Source: Pantoea alfalfae
Lineage (GTDB): Bacteria > Pseudomonadota > Gammaproteobacteria > Enterobacterales > Enterobacteriaceae
Length of the DNA stretch: 64,000 bases
Assembly (NCBI RefSeq): GCF_019880205.1
Contig: NZ_CP082293.1
Location: 62,001-126,000, forward strand
Direction of reading: 5' to 3'
The notes beneath the pieces are model-generated. The model made no database searches. It had not been told where the DNA came from and worked only from the letters and a program-made list of their open reading frames with translations. Positions 61,225 to 64,000 of this stretch are shown piece by piece (position 1 is the first letter of the stretch; each line of letters begins with the position of its first letter). The translations under genes and the position numbers were made by a program.

Positions 61225-61344
61225 AAGCCGATTCTGGAAGGAACTAATCTATTAGTATGTAAGCACACACTTACTTCTTAAACCTTATGGCAAAGCACGA
61301 CAGGAAAAGAGGGGAGGAGGACATGATTTAAAACGTGCCCGTTT

Positions 61345-61482
61345 TACTGATTACAGTGAACGTTACTGATTGCAGTGAACACAAGTGGAGTACTGATTAC
61401 AGTGAATGTGAGAGGAAGGATGCAATGTCACCGGCCACGATAAAAGTGACACTGCCACGCAGAAATGCTGATTACAGTGAAC
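61345..61482 (-). repeat. Reverse iterons downstream of repA, 4 copies
   Basis: Four copies in the opposite orientation (TACTGATTACAGTGAAC and variants) at 61345, 61364, 61391 and 61466. The last one ends 9 bp before the repA stop codon. The orientation switches between 61224 and 61345. Confidence 0.92.
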
Positions 61483-61490
61483 GTCAGGAA

Positions 61491-62420
61491 TTAATCCTCA
61501 AACTCAATCTCATCCAGTGAATCGATGCTCTCCAGATTACCGATGCCATCAAGTTTAGGTGTGCGGCTATGAATAATGAAAAAGACTGAGCGGCCACGCT
61601 TCACTTCTGAATAATCCAGATAACCAATCTCTTTCAGTTGCTCCATCGCACGCCGCACCACATGATTCTGCGTGGTGGTCTTTGAGCCGAGATTAAGACG
61701 CATACGCAAGCGTGCCAACGATATCGGTGCCGGATTGGTCGGCAGGCTCTCAAGGAAGGTGTAGAGCGCCTGTGCAGACTCTTTACGCTTGAGGCGGGAG
61801 ATTGCCCGGAGCTGAAGCAGCACCTTGTGGTCGAAGTTGTAGAGTTCGAACAACTTAGGGTCGGCCTGAATCCGCACAATATCTTTTTCACGGTCATAAT
61901 AAGCAGACTGAACAAGGTGGGTATGATACGCCTTGCCGTTGCCTTCAAATGAGAGCGTATTGGTCGCAATGCGGCGCAGAGAGGCATCCAGGCGCTTACG
62001 CAGCGCGGCAGACGAGTTGGCAGAGGGAATGCCGCACATCTTCACAAAGTCGATAAACGGCAGTGTGACGGTATCGCCTTTGGTCGGATAGCGCGAAAAG
62101 GACTGAATAATGCCTGCCCAGGTTTTGAAATCGTTATCCATATCCAGCCGTGCGCCGGTAATGGTAATCTTTTCGTAGCCTTCCGCTTTCACCAGCGTCA
62201 GATTCTTCAGCTCTTTCGTCGCATCCGTTGATGCCATAGCGCCGGATTTACCACGTGCGGTTGATTTCAGCGTCGGCACGAACAGTCCAAGACGCATCAA
62301 TGCCACCGGCTGAACGGTATTATTCTTGTTGGGATGAAGCTGAATAACTTCGCCACTGTTTTTGGTCACTGACAGAAAAGGTTCAAGTAACGCTTTGTTT
62401 TCGTTGTCTTTATCTGCCAT
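61491..62420 (-). CDS. repA: RepA: plasmid replication initiator (Rep_3/RepB family)
   Basis: 309 residues. Two winged-helix domains of the Rep_3 initiator type: [44 protein letters not shown] (about 112-155) and [19 protein letters not shown] ... [39 protein letters not shown] (about 207-270). It would bind the iterons on both sides and open the origin. Transcribed away from the upstream iterons at 62461-62560, which likely also autoregulate it. Confidence 0.93.
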   Translation of the reverse strand: MADKDNENKALLEPFLSVTKNSGEVIQLHPNKNNTVQPVALMRLGLFVPTLKSTARGKSGAMASTDATKELKNLTLVKAEGYEKITITGARLDMDNDFKTWAGIIQSFSRYPTKGDTVTLPFIDFVKMCGIPSANSSAALRKRLDASLRRIATNTLSFEGNGKAYHTHLVQSAYYDREKDIVRIQADPKLFELYNFDHKVLLQLRAISRLKRKESAQALYTFLESLPTNPAPISLARLRMRLNLGSKTTTQNHVVRRAMEQLKEIGYLDYSEVKRGRSVFFIIHSRTPKLDGIGNLESIDSLDEIEFED

Positions 62421-62460
62421 GGCTTAGGATCTTCATTCTGTGGATGAAAGGGATCGTTTT

Positions 62461-62560
62461 CTGACTACAGTGAACATTAGCACTGTTTACAGTGAACATT
62501 CTACCTGGTACAGTGAATAAAGTACTGATTACAGTGAACACTTTACTGATTATAGTGAAC
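62461..62560 (-). repeat. Reverse iterons upstream of repA, 5 copies
   Basis: Copies or half-copies of the same motif at 62461, 62482, 62503, 62523 and 62544; the last two match best (TACTGATTACAGTGAAC, TACTGATTATAGTGAAC). About 21-bp spacing, two helical turns, in contrast to the irregular forward set. Probable origin iterons and repA operator. Confidence 0.88.
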
Positions 62561-62562
62561 GC

Positions 62563-62690
62563 GATCACCCTTTGAGCCCTTGCGGGGTGCGGCCTGCGAC
62601 GATCGGGGATCTCTTAGGATCTCTCTATGATCTATTAAGGATCGTTTTTTAGGATCGGGTCAGTGTATAAGTGGATAACTGACTGGCAGG
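62563..62690. other. Probable replication origin core: Dam sites and DnaA box
   Basis: Six GATC sites between 62601 and 62656 (62601, 62608, 62618, 62629, 62640, 62653), spaced 7-13 bp, several inside TAGGATC-like repeats, and another at 62563. A DnaA-like box AGTGGATAA lies at 62670-62678. Next to regularly spaced iterons, this is the layout of P1/F-type origins. Confidence 0.7.
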
Positions 62691-62882
62691 TATGATTTTC
62701 AGACTCACAGACAGGTTGCGTAATAGCCCCATCTTCGCAACCCCTTCACACTTCCTGAACATCGCCTGTGCAATTCTGACATTCTCCATCGATAAACAAC
62801 TTCCTCACTATTATTCATTTTTCATCATTAACTACAGCGTGTATCGTTTCTCAATTACTGAACGAATGAGGAATACAGCACC
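62691..62882. other. Intergenic region before the dehydrogenase gene
   Basis: Short AT-rich stretch with no gene seen; it should contain the promoter of the gene at 62883, but no clear -35/-10 pair is called. Confidence 0.35.
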
Positions 62883-64000
62883 ATGACTGAACATGCTCTA
62901 TCACGTAACCCGGCAACAGGTGAAATTCTGGCACGCTATCCTCTGCAGAACAGCACCGAACTGGAACAGACACTGACAGAAAGCACTTCCGCTTTTGCAG
63001 CATGGCAGCACAGCAGTATGAGTGACCGGGTGCGCGTATTACGTCAGCTCGGCGAACAGATCCGTCTGAGAGAACAGGATCTTTCTCGCATGATTACGCT
63101 GGAAATGGGTAAACCCATTGCACAGGCTCGCGCTGAAGTACTGAAATGTGCAAATTTGTGCGACTGGTATGCAGAATATGGCCCGGCAATGCTGGCCGAT
63201 CAGCCCACTCAGATTACCGATGCGTGGCAGCGATTCCGTCCCATTGGGGTGATCCTGGCTGTCATGCCATGGAATTTCCCCCTGTGGCAGGTTCTGCGGG
63301 GCGCAGTCAGTATGTTGCTGGCAGGCAACACCTATCTGCTTAAACACGCGCCTAACGTCATGGGAAGCGCCACACTGATGGCTGAACTGTTCAGGGCAAC
63401 CGATCTGCCTGCTGGCGGCTTTAACCTGATAAACGTCGACAACGACGGTGTCTCCGTCGCGATTAAAGATGACCGCATTGCTGCCGTCGCGGTTACCGGC
63501 AGCGTACGGGCAGGTGCAGCCATCGCGGCTCAGGCAGGTGCAGCGCTCAAGAAAACGGTACTGGAACTGGGTGGATCCGATCCCTTTATCGTGCTGGCGG
63601 ATGCCGATCTTGATGAAGCGGTTAAATCTGCCGTTATTGGACGTTTCCAGAATACCGGGCAGGTGTGTATGGCTGCCAAACGCTTTATTGTTGAAGCTCC
63701 AATCGCTGAAGAATTTGAAAAACGCTTCACTGCCGCGGTCCAGGCACTCACCATGGGCGATCCGCTGGATGAAAGCACTTTTCTGGGTCCGATGGCACGC
63801 GCCGATCTGCGCGATGAACTGGATGGACAGGTGAAAGCAACACTACGTGAAGGTGCGCGTCTGGTGCTGGGTGGCGAGAAGGTGGCAGGGCAGGGTAACT
63901 ACTATGCGCCAACCATTCTCGCTGATGTTACCAGCACCATGACCGCGTTCAGGCAGGAGCTGTTTGGTCCGGTCGCGGCCATTGCCATAGCACGGGATCC
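62883..64000 (+). CDS. sad: Sad (YneI)-like succinate semialdehyde dehydrogenase (partial)
   Basis: Starts at ATG 62883 and runs open past the right edge; 372 residues visible of an expected 460 or so. Aldehyde dehydrogenase following E. coli Sad/YneI: NPATGEILARYP, LEMGKPIAQARAEVLKCANLCDWYAEYGPAML, VMPWNFPLWQVLRGAV, LLKHAPNVMGSA, TGSVRAGAAIAAQAGAALKKTVLELGGSDPF (catalytic Glu) and NTGQVCMAAKRF (catalytic Cys). Oxidises succinate semialdehyde and similar aldehydes with NAD+. The reading frame is clean. Confidence 0.93.
   Translation, partial: MTEHALSRNPATGEILARYPLQNSTELEQTLTESTSAFAAWQHSSMSDRVRVLRQLGEQIRLREQDLSRMITLEMGKPIAQARAEVLKCANLCDWYAEYGPAMLADQPTQITDAWQRFRPIGVILAVMPWNFPLWQVLRGAVSMLLAGNTYLLKHAPNVMGSATLMAELFRATDLPAGGFNLINVDNDGVSVAIKDDRIAAVAVTGSVRAGAAIAAQAGAALKKTVLELGGSDPFIVLADADLDEAVKSAVIGRFQNTGQVCMAAKRFIVEAPIAEEFEKRFTAAVQALTMGDPLDESTFLGPMARADLRDELDGQVKATLREGARLVLGGEKVAGQGNYYAPTILADVTSTMTAFRQELFGPVAAIAIARD

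Larger units (their letters stand above)
59949..61490. other. Iteron-rich non-coding region
   Basis: About 1.5 kb between parA and repA without genuine genes. Open frames here mostly translate the iteron itself (LLITVNV, TDYSEC) and are artefacts. It contains about 16 forward and 4 reverse iterons. Confidence 0.85.

Noticed and set aside
60289-61520. Open frames across the iteron region (for example 60289-60669 minus, 61335-61520 plus)
   Set aside because: They mainly translate the repeat itself (LLITVNV, TDYSEC) and have no start-site support; artefacts of the 17-bp iteron.
1-64000. tRNA, rRNA genes and complete insertion sequences
   Set aside because: I looked for cloverleaf ends, transposase motifs and terminal inverted repeats while reading and saw none that hold up; a tRNAscan and ISfinder search would settle it.

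Overview
This looks like part of a large plasmid of a Pantoea-type enterobacterium. The right end carries a complete low-copy replicon: repA with about 25 iteron-like repeats, DnaA boxes and a Dam-site cluster, plus a P1-type parABS system. Most protein families are enterobacterial (sitABCD, AriR/YmgB-type connectors, PagP, Lhr, PdxI, Sad). The combination resembles the large plasmids of Pantoea. That host assignment is an inference from content; no sequence search was run.

Layout. 1-3.1 kb: sitABCD Mn/Fe importer with two MntR-like boxes upstream. 3.4-8.7 kb: five small AriR/YmgB-family connector genes (four clustered, one apart) around a catalase-like peroxidase/cytochrome b561/TetR operon; the peroxidase has an in-frame stop in its membrane anchor. 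8.7-17.2 kb: ordinary accessory metabolism and regulators (LacI-type, LysR+SDR, DUF1275, cupin, Asp/Glu racemase, CynX-like MFS+MarR, XRE-cupin + B3/B4). 17.3-33.3 kb: a genomic island. Its edges carry two copies of a small membrane-anchored protein gene, and it is full of relics (PLD nuclease, DUF1173 protein, NRPS piece, ResD-like recombinase) together with an STM2901/DUF1493 pair and VapBC.

Core of the island (21.5-31.6 kb): an apparently complete, AT-richer biosynthetic gene cluster on the minus strand. Its order is TetR regulator, clavaminate-synthase/VioC-like Fe(II)/2-oxoglutarate oxygenase, DHA2 exporter, three ATP-grasp ligases, an alpha-oxoamine-synthase-like PLP enzyme and an NtaA/SnaA/DszA-type flavin monooxygenase. 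This is the logic of a non-ribosomal di- or tripeptide antimetabolite made without an NRPS. I could not match it to a characterised pathway. A 29-bp repeat (26/29 identical) lies on each side of it.

33.3-47.5 kb: a broken RidA gene, a tautomerase/CMD/DUF4865 operon with LysR, TetR, GNAT, PNPOx-like and VOC genes, a MazEF-like toxin-antitoxin pair, an MFS pump, the large helicase lhr, a LysR and pdxI. 47.5-56.7 kb: alpha/beta hydrolase, pagP, a sugar porter, and a LysR-controlled SDR-MFS-split transketolase operon. 56.7-62.7 kb: partition and replication module. 62.9 kb to the end: sad-like semialdehyde dehydrogenase, cut by the window edge.

The most interesting items are the undescribed-looking cluster with its flanking repeats, P1-like parS sites (one 8 kb from parB), the widely scattered iterons, and several operators that pair with neighbouring regulators.
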